DNA of 64,000 nucleotides. It comes from Klebsiella sp. WP3-W18-ESBL-02. GTDB lineage: Bacteria; Pseudomonadota; Gammaproteobacteria; Enterobacterales; Enterobacteriaceae. The notes beneath the pieces were generated by a model. The model ran no database searches and was not told the DNA's origin. It saw nothing but the letters and a program-made list of their open reading frames with translations. Made by a program: the position numbers and the translations under genes. This document shows, piece by piece, positions 34,631 to 43,438 of this stretch (position 1 is the stretch's first letter; each line of letters opens with the position of its first letter). The stretch lies in NCBI RefSeq assembly GCF_014168815.1, contig NZ_AP021972.1, forward strand, positions 434,001-498,000, written 5' to 3'.

Positions 34631-36731
34631 ACTGCCGTTTCAACCAGCCGCCGTGCCGCGGGCGCTGGCGCCAGGCCACCGACGAGATGGTGTGCATGGT
34701 GCTTAAGTGCCCTAAAATACGCTGGAGATGCTGTTCCATGGTGCTCAACGGCCCGTGGGACAGCGCGTCCGGCGCTTCCATAATGTTCACCTCGCCGCTG
34801 CTTCCCGCCTCATCGTATTCCAGACGCTGCTGACAGCGCTGGAGCGCGATTTCACACGACTCCAGATAGCGTTGGGCCAGATCCGGCGTCAGCATGTTGT
34901 GCTCGCGTGCCAGGGTCGTCATGGCGTTGATGTGCTCGACGATAAACTGGCTGTGGGTGACCCACAGCTTCATGTCTTCGAGATAGCGAGAGTTAAATCC
35001 CGGTTCCTGCATGGCCTGGTTGAGGGTGTTGTACAGCGTATTGTGCGCCTGGTTGACGCGCATGCGCTGATAGGCAAGCTTAGGCGCCTGCGGGTCGGGG
35101 CTGAGGATCAGACGAATGGCCTCCTGGTCAGCCTCCAGCGCCGCCTGAGCGTTCTGACGCAGCTGGCCGCTCTGCCACTGCGGCCACAGCCAGATCATCC
35201 CACCAAAGGCAATCAGGCAGCCGATCAGGGTGTCGATAAAGCGGGCGATAATAAACTCTTCGCCGTTGAGCGTCAGAAGCTGCAAGGTATACACCGCCGT
35301 AATCGTGAAGCCCACGGTGGCCCAGCCGTAGCTGCGGCGAATAATCAAGTAGCTTACCAGCGTCACGATCAGCATCCCAGCCAGCGCCCACCCTTGTGGC
35401 GTGTGGAAGTGTAGGGCGATAGCGGCGATGACCAGCCCGGCCAGAGTCCCTGCCGCACGATGGAAAATCCTTACGCGCGTAGCGCCGTAGCCGTTTTGCG
35501 TGACCAGCAGGACCGTCATCAGGATCCAGTAGGGTTTCGGCAGATGCAGCGCCATCCCCATCAGGCTGGCAATGCTTAACATGACGCTGAGGCGTGCGGC
35601 GTTGCGCAGCGCGGGCGACTTCAGCGACAGATAGCTTTTTAACGCCGGGATGAGCGGCAGGCGGCGCTCTTTGTCGGCCATCAGATTACGTGGGTAAAGT
35701 GGGCGCTGGCTACGCAGTACGCGGGCAATACGGCTGAAGTGCCAGGCGCAAAACTGGCCGACCGGGTTATCCGGATGCTGGCGGGCAATTTTATCCAGCG
35801 CGCCAATCTGTTTGTCCATCGTGAAGCGCGTGGGGTAGCGATGATAGAGAAGATCGTCCGCCAGCACGCGCAGGCGCGCGGAAACGGTCTGCGCGTTCCA
35901 GCGGATCACCGCTTCGGCGTGGCTTTGTTCAACCAGCTTCTGGACCTCTTCCGGCTGGTGCAGGCTAACGGAGATATGTTCCTGCAAATCCAGCCCCATC
36001 TGGAAAGCACGCAGCAGCCGCTTGTAGTCGTTATGTTGGTTAGCAGCCAGCATATGCAGCTGCTGGTAGCACTGGGAAATGAGATCCACCACCTTTTGCT
36101 GGCGAGTGAGCAGTGGCGGGAGTGCGCTGCTGGGGTCGGTATGCTGCGTCAGCAGACTATATTTTGCTTCGCAATAGTCGGCCAACTGACGGTAGAGCAG
36201 GCTTAACGATTCACGCAGCGGCTGTTCGCGCCATATCCAGAACCACCACCAGTTGAATAATCCGTACCACAGGGTGCCCAGCGCGTAGATGAGCAGCGGC
36301 TGCCAGATGGGCATATTGCCGGCCAGGCTGAGCGTAAAAATGGCGGCGATCAGCGAGGCGGGCAGTAGCCGCCCGTGCAGCGCGCTGATCTCCGCCGTTA
36401 CGCCCAGCAGCAGCGCTAGCCCGCTCAGGATCAGCGGCAGGGGAACGTCGCGCGCCAGCAGCAGCTGCACGGCAAGGCTGCACCCGGCAAACAGGCTGCC
36501 GCCGATAATCAGGCGTTTGAAAAAGCGCTTATGTGGGGTGTCGAGACCGGCGATGTTGCAGCAGGCGGGCACCAGCGAGAACAGCAGGCCCTGCTGAAGA
36601 TGGCCGAAAAGCAGGCCAATAGCCACGGGCAAACACAGCACCAGCGTTTGCCGTAGTGCATAGTTGATTTCTGGGTGGTAAATCAGCCTGCGCCACATAG
36701 GGGAAAACAAAAGCGGCGTATTGCCTGGCAA
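34623..36731 (-). CDS. yhfK: YccS/YhfK-family inner-membrane protein
   Basis: The 702-aa product (about 700 in E. coli YhfK) belongs to the fusaric-acid-resistance/FUSC-like family. It has two hydrophobic blocks (about residues 25-165 and 390-520) separated by a helical cytoplasmic domain, and a helical C-terminal region. Aromatic-acid efflux has been proposed for relatives, but no substrate is known for YhfK. It starts 18 bp after crp ends on the same strand, so it is probably transcribed from the crp promoter. Confidence 0.93.
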   Translation of the reverse strand: MPGNTPLLFSPMWRRLIYHPEINYALRQTLVLCLPVAIGLLFGHLQQGLLFSLVPACCNIAGLDTPHKRFFKRLIIGGSLFAGCSLAVQLLLARDVPLPLILSGLALLLGVTAEISALHGRLLPASLIAAIFTLSLAGNMPIWQPLLIYALGTLWYGLFNWWWFWIWREQPLRESLSLLYRQLADYCEAKYSLLTQHTDPSSALPPLLTRQQKVVDLISQCYQQLHMLAANQHNDYKRLLRAFQMGLDLQEHISVSLHQPEEVQKLVEQSHAEAVIRWNAQTVSARLRVLADDLLYHRYPTRFTMDKQIGALDKIARQHPDNPVGQFCAWHFSRIARVLRSQRPLYPRNLMADKERRLPLIPALKSYLSLKSPALRNAARLSVMLSIASLMGMALHLPKPYWILMTVLLVTQNGYGATRVRIFHRAAGTLAGLVIAAIALHFHTPQGWALAGMLIVTLVSYLIIRRSYGWATVGFTITAVYTLQLLTLNGEEFIIARFIDTLIGCLIAFGGMIWLWPQWQSGQLRQNAQAALEADQEAIRLILSPDPQAPKLAYQRMRVNQAHNTLYNTLNQAMQEPGFNSRYLEDMKLWVTHSQFIVEHINAMTTLAREHNMLTPDLAQRYLESCEIALQRCQQRLEYDEAGSSGEVNIMEAPDALSHGPLSTMEQHLQRILGHLSTMHTISSVAWRQRPRHGGWLKRQSS

Positions 36732-36749
36732 TACGCCGTTTAGGCTGGA

Positions 36750-37382
36750 TTAGCGGGTACCGTAAACGACAATGGTTTTGCCGTGTGCGGAGATCAGGTT
36801 TTGATCTTCCAGCATCTTCAGGATACGGCCCACGGTTTCACGGGAGCAGCCCACGATCTGACCGATTTCCTGACGGGTAATTTTGATCTGCATGCCGTCC
36901 GGGTGGGTCATCGCATCCGGCTGTTTGGCCAGGTTCAGCAGAGTCTGCGCGATACGACCCGTCACATCGAGGAACGCCAGGTTGCCGACTTTCTCAGAGG
37001 TAACCTGCAGACGACGCGCCATTTGCGAAGAGAGACGCATCAGAATGTCCGGGTTAACCTGGATCAGCTGACGGAATTTTTTATAAGAGATTTCAGCCAC
37101 TTCACAAGCGGTTTTTGCCCGTACCCACGCGCTGCGTTCCTGGCCTTCTTCAAACAGGCCTAACTCGCCGATAAAATCGCCCTGGTTGAGGTAAGAGAGG
37201 ATCATCTCTTTGCCTTCTTCGTCCTTGATGAGAACTGCCACTGAGCCTTTTACGATGTAATACAGCGTCTCTGCTTTTTCACCCTGGTGAATCAGCGTGC
37301 TCTTCGAGGGGTACTTATGAATATGGCAATGAGACAAGAACCATTCGAGAGTCGGGTCTGTTTGCGGTTTGCCAAGCACCAT
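36750..37382 (-). CDS. crp: cAMP receptor protein CRP
   Basis: CRP is the global cAMP-dependent transcription regulator. The 210-aa product has the cyclic-nucleotide domain with GELGLFEEGQERSAWVRA, the hinge, and the helix-turn-helix (TRQEIGQIVGCSRETVG). It is nearly identical to E. coli CRP. One visible difference is Ser for Ala at residue 118 of the mature numbering (MRLSSQMARR), at the start of the long C helix region. The promoter region upstream keeps the known autoregulatory CRP site. Confidence 0.99.
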   Translation of the reverse strand: MVLGKPQTDPTLEWFLSHCHIHKYPSKSTLIHQGEKAETLYYIVKGSVAVLIKDEEGKEMILSYLNQGDFIGELGLFEEGQERSAWVRAKTACEVAEISYKKFRQLIQVNPDILMRLSSQMARRLQVTSEKVGNLAFLDVTGRIAQTLLNLAKQPDAMTHPDGMQIKITRQEIGQIVGCSRETVGRILKMLEDQNLISAHGKTIVVYGTR

Positions 37383-37502
37383 GCGCGGTTATCCTCTGTT
37401 ATAAGCTCTTCCCGGCGGCAAAAACCTGACGGCCACCGGTTGCAATAGTATCCTTCCCGTTACCTGGGAAGTCGGCTGTCGAGTTACGCCGCAGCCTGTA
37501 AT

Positions 37503-37542
37503 GTGATGTCCTCTGCATACATGCAGTACGTTTATGTATTAC
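37503..37542 (-). promoter_or_regulatory. crp promoter with downstream autoregulatory CRP site
   Basis: Read on the - strand, the sequence from GCTATGCTAAAACAGTCAGG through the -10 region GTAATAC (37536-37542) closely matches the E. coli crp promoter as I recall it. The CRP site (37503-37524; a good TGTGA half and a weaker second half) lies just downstream of the start, where bound CRP is known to regulate crp. The rest of the 304-bp gap (37383-37686) shows only leader sequence and the yhfA upstream region. Confidence 0.75.
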
Positions 37543-37686
37543 CGTAGCATCCTGACTGTTTTAGCATAGCTTTCGCCGTGTGTCTCCTGGTGTCTCGCTT
37601 CAGCATGACGGCGATCGCCTTCCATTGCGAGAATTGTTATGTGCGCGTAATCTGAGAAGAATATTGCAACCTCGGAGTTAAAAATT

Positions 37687-38091
37687 ATGCAAGCGCGTGT
37701 GAAATGGGTTGAAGGGTTAACCTTCCTTGGCGAGTCCGCTTCCGGCCACCAGATTCTGATGGACGGCAACTCTGGCGATAAAGCGCCAAGCCCGATGGAA
37801 GTCGTGCTGATGGCCGCTGGTGGCTGTAGTGCTATCGACGTGGTGTCTATTCTGCAAAAGGGCCGTAATGACGTCACCGATTGTGAAGTGAAGCTGACGT
37901 CCGAGCGCCGTGAAGAAGCGCCGCGACTGTTTACCCATATTAATCTGCACTTCATTGTCACCGGTAAAGCGCTGAAGGATGCGGCGGTATCTCGTGCGGT
38001 CGATCTGTCGGCGGAGAAATACTGTTCGGTTGCGTTGATGCTCGAAAAAGCGGTGAATATCACCCACTCTTACGAAGTGATTGAGGGGTAA
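37687..38091 (+). CDS. yhfA: OsmC-family protein YhfA
   Basis: The 134-aa product is a small OsmC/Ohr-fold protein of the YhfA group, identical in length to E. coli YhfA. It shows the family motif SPMEVVLMAAGGCSAIDVVSI with one family cysteine; a second cysteine is in EKYCSVALML. Peroxide or thiol chemistry is plausible by family, but no activity is established. It is divergent from crp and followed by a REP pair. Confidence 0.94.
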   Translation: MQARVKWVEGLTFLGESASGHQILMDGNSGDKAPSPMEVVLMAAGGCSAIDVVSILQKGRNDVTDCEVKLTSERREEAPRLFTHINLHFIVTGKALKDAAVSRAVDLSAEKYCSVALMLEKAVNITHSYEVIEG

Positions 38092-38121
38092 ACCCTTAAC
38101 AAGGGCGTATGCCGTGCGACT

Positions 38122-38200
38122 GTCGGGTGGCGGCTACGCCTTACCCGACCTACTCGTTTCGCAATATCCTGTAGGCCTGATAAGCGAAGCACCATCAGGC
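38122..38200. repeat. BIME: two REP palindromes between yhfA and prkB
   Basis: The unit at 38122-38153 has arms GTCGGGT / ACCCGAC. The unit at 38171-38200 has arms GCCTGAT / ATCAGGC in the opposite orientation. They fill the gap between two convergent genes. Confidence 0.88.
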
Positions 38201-38207
38201 TTAAGGT

Positions 38208-39071
38208 TTAGTTGCGGCCTTCCATTAAACGCTGCACCAGCGGCGTCATAATCAATTCCATTGCCAGCCCCATCTTCCCGCCGGGAACGACCAGCGTATT
38301 CATATGCGAAATAAACGATCCCTGAAGCATGGCCAGCAGCCACGGATAGTCGATGTTTTTAAGATTACGGAAGTGAATCACCACAAAGCTCTCGTCCAGC
38401 GATGGAATACTTTTCGCGGCGAAGGGGTTAGACGTGTCGACCGTGGGCACGCGCTGGAAGTTGATGTGTGTGCGTGAAAACTGCGGGGTGATGTAGTTGA
38501 TGTAGTCTTCCATTGAGCGCACCACCGAGTCCATGACCGCTTCGCGCGAGTGGCCGCGTTCGCTGGTGTCGCGAATCATCTTCTGGATCCACTCAAGGTT
38601 TACGATCGGCACCACGCCGACCAGCAGATCCACGTGGCGGGCCACGTCGTGCTGCGGCGTCACCACGCCGCCGTGGAGCCCTTCGTAGAATAGCACGTCG
38701 GTAGGCTCCGGCAGGGGCTGCCAGGGTGTGAACGTGCCGGGCACCTGGTTCCACGGTACCGCTTCGTCGTAGGTGTGCAGGTATTTGCGCGACTTCCCTT
38801 TACCGGTCAGGCCGTAATCGCGAAAAGTCTGTTCCAGCAGACCAAAGTCATTGGCATCCGGACCGAAGTAGCTGATATGGCGGCCCAGATCGCGGGCCTT
38901 GCGGATCGCCATGTCCATTTCCGGGCGTGTATAGCGGTGGAAGCTGTCACCTTCGACCTCGGCGGATCGCAGGTTAAGCTGGGCGAAGATTTTACGGAAT
39001 GCGAGGCTGGTGGTGGTCGTACCCGCTCCGCTGGAGCCGGTAACGGCAATAACCGGGTGTTTGGCAGACAT
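38208..39071 (-). CDS. prkB: Phosphoribulokinase-like protein PrkB
   Basis: The 287-aa product is a P-loop kinase of the phosphoribulokinase family with GSSGAGTT at residues 12-19 (Thr in place of the usual Lys) and the VEGDSFHRYTR and VLFYEGLHGGVV motifs. No Calvin-cycle genes are present, so the substrate in enterobacteria remains unknown. The ATG at 39071 (MSAKHPVIAVTG) was chosen over the ATG at 39101 for family length. It is the last gene of the leftward yheT-yheU-prkB run, 57 bp after yheU. Confidence 0.93.
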   Translation of the reverse strand: MSAKHPVIAVTGSSGAGTTTTSLAFRKIFAQLNLRSAEVEGDSFHRYTRPEMDMAIRKARDLGRHISYFGPDANDFGLLEQTFRDYGLTGKGKSRKYLHTYDEAVPWNQVPGTFTPWQPLPEPTDVLFYEGLHGGVVTPQHDVARHVDLLVGVVPIVNLEWIQKMIRDTSERGHSREAVMDSVVRSMEDYINYITPQFSRTHINFQRVPTVDTSNPFAAKSIPSLDESFVVIHFRNLKNIDYPWLLAMLQGSFISHMNTLVVPGGKMGLAMELIMTPLVQRLMEGRN

Positions 39072-39128
39072 GCGAATAACTCCCTGAATACGTGACAGCA
39101 AGCAGCGTGCTTCCTGTCACTAGTATAG

Positions 39129-39347
39129 TTAACCGCGGAATTGGTTACGGGGCATGATATTGACGGTCTCGTGAAGTTCTGACCAGACCAGCACCGCTTC
39201 GCCTGTTTGTAGCTGCTGTTTGACGTCGGCGACCTTTTGCGCAAGTGAACGCTCATATTCACCATAATCAGTGCCTTCGCGCAAGACAAAGCTTTCAATC
39301 AGGTTATCCAGCGTTTGCGGGTCGAGGTCCTGCCATGGAATGATCAT
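39129..39347 (-). CDS. yheU: Small conserved protein YheU
   Basis: The 72-aa product matches E. coli YheU in length and sequence (MIIPWQDLDPQTLDNLIESF). It has no known function or catalytic motif; it is acidic at the N terminus and mostly helical. The ATG at 39347 overlaps the end of yheT by 4 bp, which supports this start and suggests coupling. A longer in-frame start at 39401 would lie inside yheT. Confidence 0.93.
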   Translation of the reverse strand: MIIPWQDLDPQTLDNLIESFVLREGTDYGEYERSLAQKVADVKQQLQTGEAVLVWSELHETVNIMPRNQFRG

Positions 39348-40366
39348 CCTTTCGTCCCCAGCCAGCGCATCAGCCAGGTGGGGATGCGTTTCTCCAGCCA
39401 CATTTCCGGGTGGCGGAGAGTCCCACCGATAAAGCCCACGTGCCCGCCGTGCTCGGTCAACTGATACTCGACGTTATCCGGCAGCTCTTCCTGGGCGGGA
39501 ATAGAATGATGATCCATAAACGGATCGTCCTTAGCGTGGATGATCAGCGTCGGCTTGGTGATTTTGCTTAAGATAGGCATCGCGCTGCATTGACGATAGT
39601 AGTCAATGGCATCGGCGAAGCCGTGAATTTTTGAGGTAATCGAGTCGTCAAACTCGCGGATGCGACGCATGCTTTTCAGCTGGCGTAAATCTACCGGCAG
39701 CGAGCCGGGATAGGCCTTGAGCTTGCGGGCCGCGTTGCCCTTGAGCAGATTGAGCAGGTAGCGCTGGTAGACGCGGGAAAAGCCCTTATCCATATGATAA
39801 CTACAGGCTTCCAGCATAAACGGCGCTGAGACGATCGCCGCGGCATCCACCGGGACGTTATCACCTTCTTTCGCCAGCAGGCAGGCGAGCATATTGCCGC
39901 CCAGCGAATAGCCCACCGCTGCGGTCGGCACATGGCCGTATTCGCGCGCCAGCCAGTGCAGGAACCAAGTGCCATCTTCCGTTTCACCGGAGTGATAGAT
40001 ACGGTTCAGGCGGTTGGGCTCGCCGCTGCAGCCGCGAAAGTGCATCACGACGCCCAACCAGCCCTGTTCTTTTGCCGCATTAATTAAACCGTGAGCATAC
40101 GGGCTGTACAGGCTGCCCTCCAGCCCATGGAACACCACCAGGCGCGGTTTATGGCGCGCGGCCTGCGGGTCTTCACTCCACGCCAGATCGACAAAGTCGC
40201 CGTCCGGCAGCTCAAGACGCTGCCAGTGCGGCGTGAACTGCAGCTTACGGCGAATAAGGCGCGGCAGCATCGTTTGCAGATGGCGATTGCTGACGCCGCG
40301 CATCGGCACGAAGGTGGCGCTGCTGCAGGTGTCGATGTTGAGGTCGTGGTGGGTGGTTTCAGTCAT
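39344..40366 (-). CDS. yheT: Alpha/beta hydrolase YheT
   Basis: The 340-aa product is an alpha/beta hydrolase of the YheT group. The nucleophile serine is in GYSLGGNM, an oxyanion-hole region is VFHGLEGS, and the C-terminal Asp and His lie in HAKDDPFMD and LTEHGGHVGFIG. A carboxylesterase role is likely, but the natural substrate is unknown. It marks the left border of the malonate gene block: in E. coli yheS would follow directly upstream. Confidence 0.94.
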   Translation of the reverse strand: MTETTHHDLNIDTCSSATFVPMRGVSNRHLQTMLPRLIRRKLQFTPHWQRLELPDGDFVDLAWSEDPQAARHKPRLVVFHGLEGSLYSPYAHGLINAAKEQGWLGVVMHFRGCSGEPNRLNRIYHSGETEDGTWFLHWLAREYGHVPTAAVGYSLGGNMLACLLAKEGDNVPVDAAAIVSAPFMLEACSYHMDKGFSRVYQRYLLNLLKGNAARKLKAYPGSLPVDLRQLKSMRRIREFDDSITSKIHGFADAIDYYRQCSAMPILSKITKPTLIIHAKDDPFMDHHSIPAQEELPDNVEYQLTEHGGHVGFIGGTLRHPEMWLEKRIPTWLMRWLGTKG

Positions 40367-40485
40367 GGCTACGCGATGTTTACTCGTTAATCTGCCGCCT
40401 ACTATACCGTCACTTTGCCCTTGTGTTTATGAAAATGAGGCATGCGTAGCGCTTTTTATCCCTTTGGAGTCTGATCCTCCTCACA

Positions 40486-40604
40486 AATTGTTACTTCAAT
40501 TATTACTCTCAAGCTAATGATTCTTTCCTACGCTTAATTGATGACTTTCTCACCAGAGTGCACACTCTTATCTGTGTTAAGCAATCAAAATGATTAGCTG
40601 AATC
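40486..40604 (+). promoter_or_regulatory. mdcA upstream region with two inverted repeats (candidate MdcR control region)
   Basis: The 250-bp gap between yheT and mdcA carries AATTG-TTACTT-CAATT (40486-40501) and TGATT-AGCTG-AATCA (40590-40604). The second lies directly before the AGGAGG ribosome site (40605-40610) and could affect either transcription or initiation of translation. LysR-type regulators usually bind short inverted repeats upstream of their targets. Assignment to MdcR is inference, and no -35/-10 pair is clear. Confidence 0.4.
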
Positions 40605-40616
40605 AGGAGGTTAATA

Positions 40617-42272
40617 ATGTTATCTGGGCAAACGCCAGCACGCGTCTGGAACACGCGCCGCACGGAAAAACAGCGCCGTCTGGCTTCCGTTCCGGTGCAG
40701 GGTAAGGTTCTGCCGACCGCAGACCTGACCGCGATGCTGGAAAAACTGATCGCGCCGGGTGACCGCGTGGTATTAGAAGGCAATAACCAGAAGCAGGCAG
40801 ATTTCCTGTCCCGCATGCTGGCTGAGGTTAACCCGCAGATTGTGCACAACCTGCACATGATTATGCCAAGCGTCGGGCGCAGCGAGCATCTGGATATTTT
40901 CGAGAAGGGCATCGCGCGTAAACTCGACTTCTCTTTCTCCGGTACCCAGAGCCTGCGTATTTCGCAGCTGCTGGAGGATGGCCAGCTGGAAATCGGCGCC
41001 ATCCATACCTACATCGAACTTTACTCCCGCCTGTATGTTGACCTCGCCCCGAACGTGGCGCTGATCGCTGGCTACAAAGCCGACCGTAAAGGTAACCTCT
41101 ACACCGGGCCGAGTACCGAAGATACCCCGGCGCTGGTGGAAGCTGCCGCATTCCACGACGGCATCGTTATCGCACAGGTTAACGAGCTGGTGGACGACGA
41201 GTGCGACCTGCCGCGCGTCGACATTCCTGGGTCGTGGATTGACTACGTTGTGGTTGCCGACAAGCCGTTCTTTATCGAACCGCTGTTTACCCGTGACCCG
41301 CGCCTGATCAAACAGGAACATATCCTGATGGCGATGATGGCCATCAAAGGTATCTATGCCGAACACCAGGTGCAGTCCCTGAACCACGGTATCGGTTTTA
41401 ACACCGCCGCCATCGAGCTGCTGCTGCCGACCTACGGCGAACAGCTGGGCCTGCGCGGCAAAATCTGTAAACACTGGACGCTCAACCCGCATCCGACGCT
41501 AATTCCAGCGATTGAAAGCGGCTGGGTAGAAAGCGTGCACTGCTTCGGCGGCGAGCTCGGGATGGAAGAATACATCCGCGCCCGTCCTGACGTGTTCTTC
41601 ACCGGTGCCGACGGCTCTATGCGCTCTAACCGCGCCTTCTGTCAGCTGGCGGGGCAGTACGCGGTCGATATGTTCATCGGCTCAACCCTTCAGGTTGATG
41701 GCCTGGCCAACTCCTCTACCGTGACCCGCGGTCGTCTGTCCGGATTCGGCGGTGCGCCAAATATGGGTCATGACCCGCACGGTCGTCGTCATGCGACACC
41801 GGCGTGGCTGAATATGATCACTGAGCCAGACCCCATGCAGCGCGGTAAAAAACTGGTTGTGCAGATGGTCGAAACCTTCCAGGCCGGCGCGAAACCGACC
41901 TTCGTCGAAAAACTGGACGCGGTTGACGTGGCGAAAGCCTCCGGCATGCCGTTAGCGCCGGTCATGATCTACGGCGACGACGTGACCCACGTCCTGACCG
42001 AAGAAGGTATCGCTTACCTCTATCGTGCGAAAGATCTCGAAGAACGTCGTGCGATGGTGGCGGCGGTTGCCGGTATCACCGACATCGGCCTGGGCGTTGA
42101 TGCTAAACGCGTGGCTGAACTGCGTCAGAGTGGCAAAGTGGTCTATCCGGAAGATATGGGTATCCGTCGTACCGACGCGACCCGTTCTCTGCTGGCGGCC
42201 AGCAGCGTTGCTGACCTGGTTGAATGGTCTGGCGGTCTGTACAACCCACCTGCGAAATTCCGGAGCTGGTAA
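40617..42272 (+). CDS. mdcA: Malonate decarboxylase alpha subunit (acetyl-ACP:malonate ACP transferase)
   Basis: MdcA swaps acetate for malonate on the acyl carrier protein MdcC, forming malonyl-ACP. The 551-aa product belongs to the CoA-transferase-like family, with features such as SFSGTQSLRISQLLEDG, GNLYTGPSTEDTP and GHDPHGRRHATPAWL. A strong AGGAGG precedes the ATG by 6 bp. It heads an eight-gene cluster of tightly spaced genes, and its stop overlaps the mdcB start (TAATG). Confidence 0.97.
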   Translation: MLSGQTPARVWNTRRTEKQRRLASVPVQGKVLPTADLTAMLEKLIAPGDRVVLEGNNQKQADFLSRMLAEVNPQIVHNLHMIMPSVGRSEHLDIFEKGIARKLDFSFSGTQSLRISQLLEDGQLEIGAIHTYIELYSRLYVDLAPNVALIAGYKADRKGNLYTGPSTEDTPALVEAAAFHDGIVIAQVNELVDDECDLPRVDIPGSWIDYVVVADKPFFIEPLFTRDPRLIKQEHILMAMMAIKGIYAEHQVQSLNHGIGFNTAAIELLLPTYGEQLGLRGKICKHWTLNPHPTLIPAIESGWVESVHCFGGELGMEEYIRARPDVFFTGADGSMRSNRAFCQLAGQYAVDMFIGSTLQVDGLANSSTVTRGRLSGFGGAPNMGHDPHGRRHATPAWLNMITEPDPMQRGKKLVVQMVETFQAGAKPTFVEKLDAVDVAKASGMPLAPVMIYGDDVTHVLTEEGIAYLYRAKDLEERRAMVAAVAGITDIGLGVDAKRVAELRQSGKVVYPEDMGIRRTDATRSLLAASSVADLVEWSGGLYNPPAKFRSW

Positions 42273-43129
42273 TGAAACTTCTGCCCCAGATTCAGGTTGA
42301 AGGCGGTGCCGAATGGCTGGCGCGAACCGCCACGCAGTGTCTGATTGACGAAGCACGATTAAGCCCGAAACCCGGTCTGGTGGACAGTCGGGGGAACGGC
42401 GCGCACCACGATTTATCGCTCGCGCTGATGGAGCGTTCGGCGCACAGCCTGACCCCCACGTTTCAGGCGCTAGCGCAACAAAGCTGGCAGCGTCCGGCGG
42501 ATATTGCGCTGAGACAAACCGTAGGGCGACTCGGCCGTGCGGGTGAGAAACAGATGATGGCCGCTACCGACGGCGTAAACACCCACCGCGGCGCGATCTG
42601 GGCGCTGGGACTGCTGGTGAGCGCGGTGGCCATGCACGGCGGTACCGGCAGTGCGCAGCAGGTTGCGGCCACCGCCGCCGAGCTGGCGAAGCTGCCCGAT
42701 GCTGCCGCACCGAAGGTCTTCAGTAAAGGGCTGCGCGCTACGCATCGTTATCAGGTGCCCGGCGCGCGCGAAGAAGCGCAGCAGGCGTTTCCACACGTGA
42801 TGCAGCGTGCGCTGCCCCAGCTACGGCTGAGCCGCCTTAACGGCAGCAGCGAAACGCACGCCCGGCTCGACGCGCTGATGGCGATCATGACTTCGCTGAC
42901 CGACACCTGCGTTTTGTCGCGCGCGGGTCTGGAAGGGCTGGACGCTATGCAGGACGGCGCACGTGCGGTGCTCAGCGCCGGCGGCAGCGCCCATCCGGCA
43001 GGGCAACAAGCCTTGGCCGCGCTCGATCGCCACATGCTGGCGCTGAACGCCTCGCCGGGCGGCGCGGCGGATCTGCTGGCCGCGACCCTGTTTCTCGATC
43101 GCATCGAATCGCCTTATTTAAAGCATTAA
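42272..43129 (+). CDS. mdcB: Triphosphoribosyl-dephospho-CoA synthase MdcB
   Basis: MdcB makes 2'-(5''-triphosphoribosyl)-3'-dephospho-CoA, the precursor of the MdcC prosthetic group. The 285-aa product is of the CitG/MdcB family (EARLSPKPGLVDSRGNGAHH, ATDGVNTHRGAIWALG, SLTDTCVLSRAGLEGL). I chose the ATG at 42272, which overlaps the mdcA stop by one base; a start at 42224 would lie inside mdcA. It is followed by mdcC after 9 bp. Confidence 0.95.
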   Translation: MKLLPQIQVEGGAEWLARTATQCLIDEARLSPKPGLVDSRGNGAHHDLSLALMERSAHSLTPTFQALAQQSWQRPADIALRQTVGRLGRAGEKQMMAATDGVNTHRGAIWALGLLVSAVAMHGGTGSAQQVAATAAELAKLPDAAAPKVFSKGLRATHRYQVPGAREEAQQAFPHVMQRALPQLRLSRLNGSSETHARLDALMAIMTSLTDTCVLSRAGLEGLDAMQDGARAVLSAGGSAHPAGQQALAALDRHMLALNASPGGAADLLAATLFLDRIESPYLKH

Positions 43130-43138
43130 GAGGATGTT

Positions 43139-43438
43139 ATGGAACACATTACGTTAACCGTACCGGCCAGCCGCACCTTACGCGGTAAAGCGCTGGCAGG
43201 CGTTGTGGGCTCCGGGGATATGGAGGTGTTATTCACCGCCGACCAGGGCCAGACGTTAACCGTCGATATCACCACTTCTGTCGATAACAGCCGCAGCCGC
43301 TGGGAAGCGCTGATTAACCGTCTGCAAACCGTCAGCAGCCTGCCGGCTGGCACGCTGACCATCCACGACTTCGGCGCGACGCCGGGCGTGGCGCGCATCC
43401 GTATCGAACAGGTTTTTGAAGAGGTGAGCTATGCGTGA
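43139..43438 (+). CDS. mdcC: Malonate decarboxylase acyl carrier protein (delta subunit)
   Basis: MdcC carries the malonyl/acetyl group on a phosphoribosyl-dephospho-CoA arm. The 99-aa product keeps Ser25 in AGVVGSGDMEVLF, the position modified in the Klebsiella pneumoniae protein. It is not a canonical 4'-phosphopantetheine ACP: there is no DSL motif. It overlaps mdcD by 8 bp. Confidence 0.95.
   Translation: MEHITLTVPASRTLRGKALAGVVGSGDMEVLFTADQGQTLTVDITTSVDNSRSRWEALINRLQTVSSLPAGTLTIHDFGATPGVARIRIEQVFEEVSYA

Noticed and set aside
38208..39071. Phosphoribulokinase as a sign of CO2 fixation
   Set aside because: PrkB is a standard enterobacterial gene with an atypical P-loop; no RuBisCO or other Calvin-cycle gene is present.
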